DNA of 6,930 bases from Aquabacterium sp. (GTDB lineage Bacteria; Pseudomonadota; Gammaproteobacteria; Burkholderiales; Burkholderiaceae_C): positions 1 to 6,930 of the forward strand of contig JAURXG010000061.1 of assembly GCA_030654555.1 (NCBI GenBank), read 5' to 3'. This document shows, in pieces, positions 5,626 to 6,930 of this stretch. The notes beneath the pieces were generated by a model. The model did no database searches. It was not told where the DNA came from and saw only the letters and a list, made by a program, of their open reading frames with translations. Every line of letters begins with the position of its first letter. Within the stretch, counting starts at the first letter, position 1. Both the position numbers and the translations under genes were made by a program.

Positions 5626-6930
<1,305 letters not shown>

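Overview
The window is GC-rich, its genes are tightly packed, and GTG starts are used. The protein sequences (YfcG-like GST, FeoA/FeoB, GntR/FCD regulator, methylmalonyl-CoA mutase, and a membrane-associated hypothetical protein of a type I recall from Burkholderia-like genomes) suggest a chromosomal segment of a betaproteobacterium, probably Burkholderiales. This assignment rests on recognition, not on a database search.

Layout. Positions 1-896 (minus strand): two hypothetical genes separated by a 59-bp sequence. That sequence recurs identically at the left edge of the window (1-59 and 464-522), and the second gene appears cut short exactly where the repeat begins. Positions 1005-1664 (minus): a YfcG-like glutathione S-transferase. 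Positions 1665-1894: a non-coding gap holding a decayed fragment of an IS1595/ISXO2-type transposase N-terminus. Positions 1895-2392 (minus): dihydrofolate reductase (folA). Positions 2393-2602: the divergent folA/feo intergenic region, with a good sigma70-like promoter overlapped by a candidate Fur box. Positions 2603-4749 (plus): feoA and feoB, overlapping by 4 nt, encoding ferrous iron uptake. Positions 4754-5449 (minus): a GntR/FCD-family regulator converging on feoB with a 4-nt gap. Positions 5450-5625: a divergent regulatory region with a perfect 8-4-8 inverted repeat overlapping a TATAAT box. Positions 5626-6930 (plus): the first 435 codons of methylmalonyl-CoA mutase (scpA/mutB), running off the right edge.

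How the genes work together. feoA and feoB form one iron-uptake operon, probably repressed by Fur with iron. The GntR regulator and the mutase gene form a classic divergent regulator/target pair for propionyl-CoA/methylmalonyl-CoA metabolism. The inverted repeat between them is the obvious candidate operator. folA and the GST gene are housekeeping or stress genes with no evident link to their neighbours.

I see no CRISPR array, tRNA, rRNA, defence island or clearly new multi-gene system. The most interesting points are the 59-bp repeat with the truncated gene (a tandem duplication or an assembly-edge artefact), the putative GntR operator, the Fur-box promoter, the transposase relic, and a Trp-to-Val change at a normally conserved folate-site position of DHFR.
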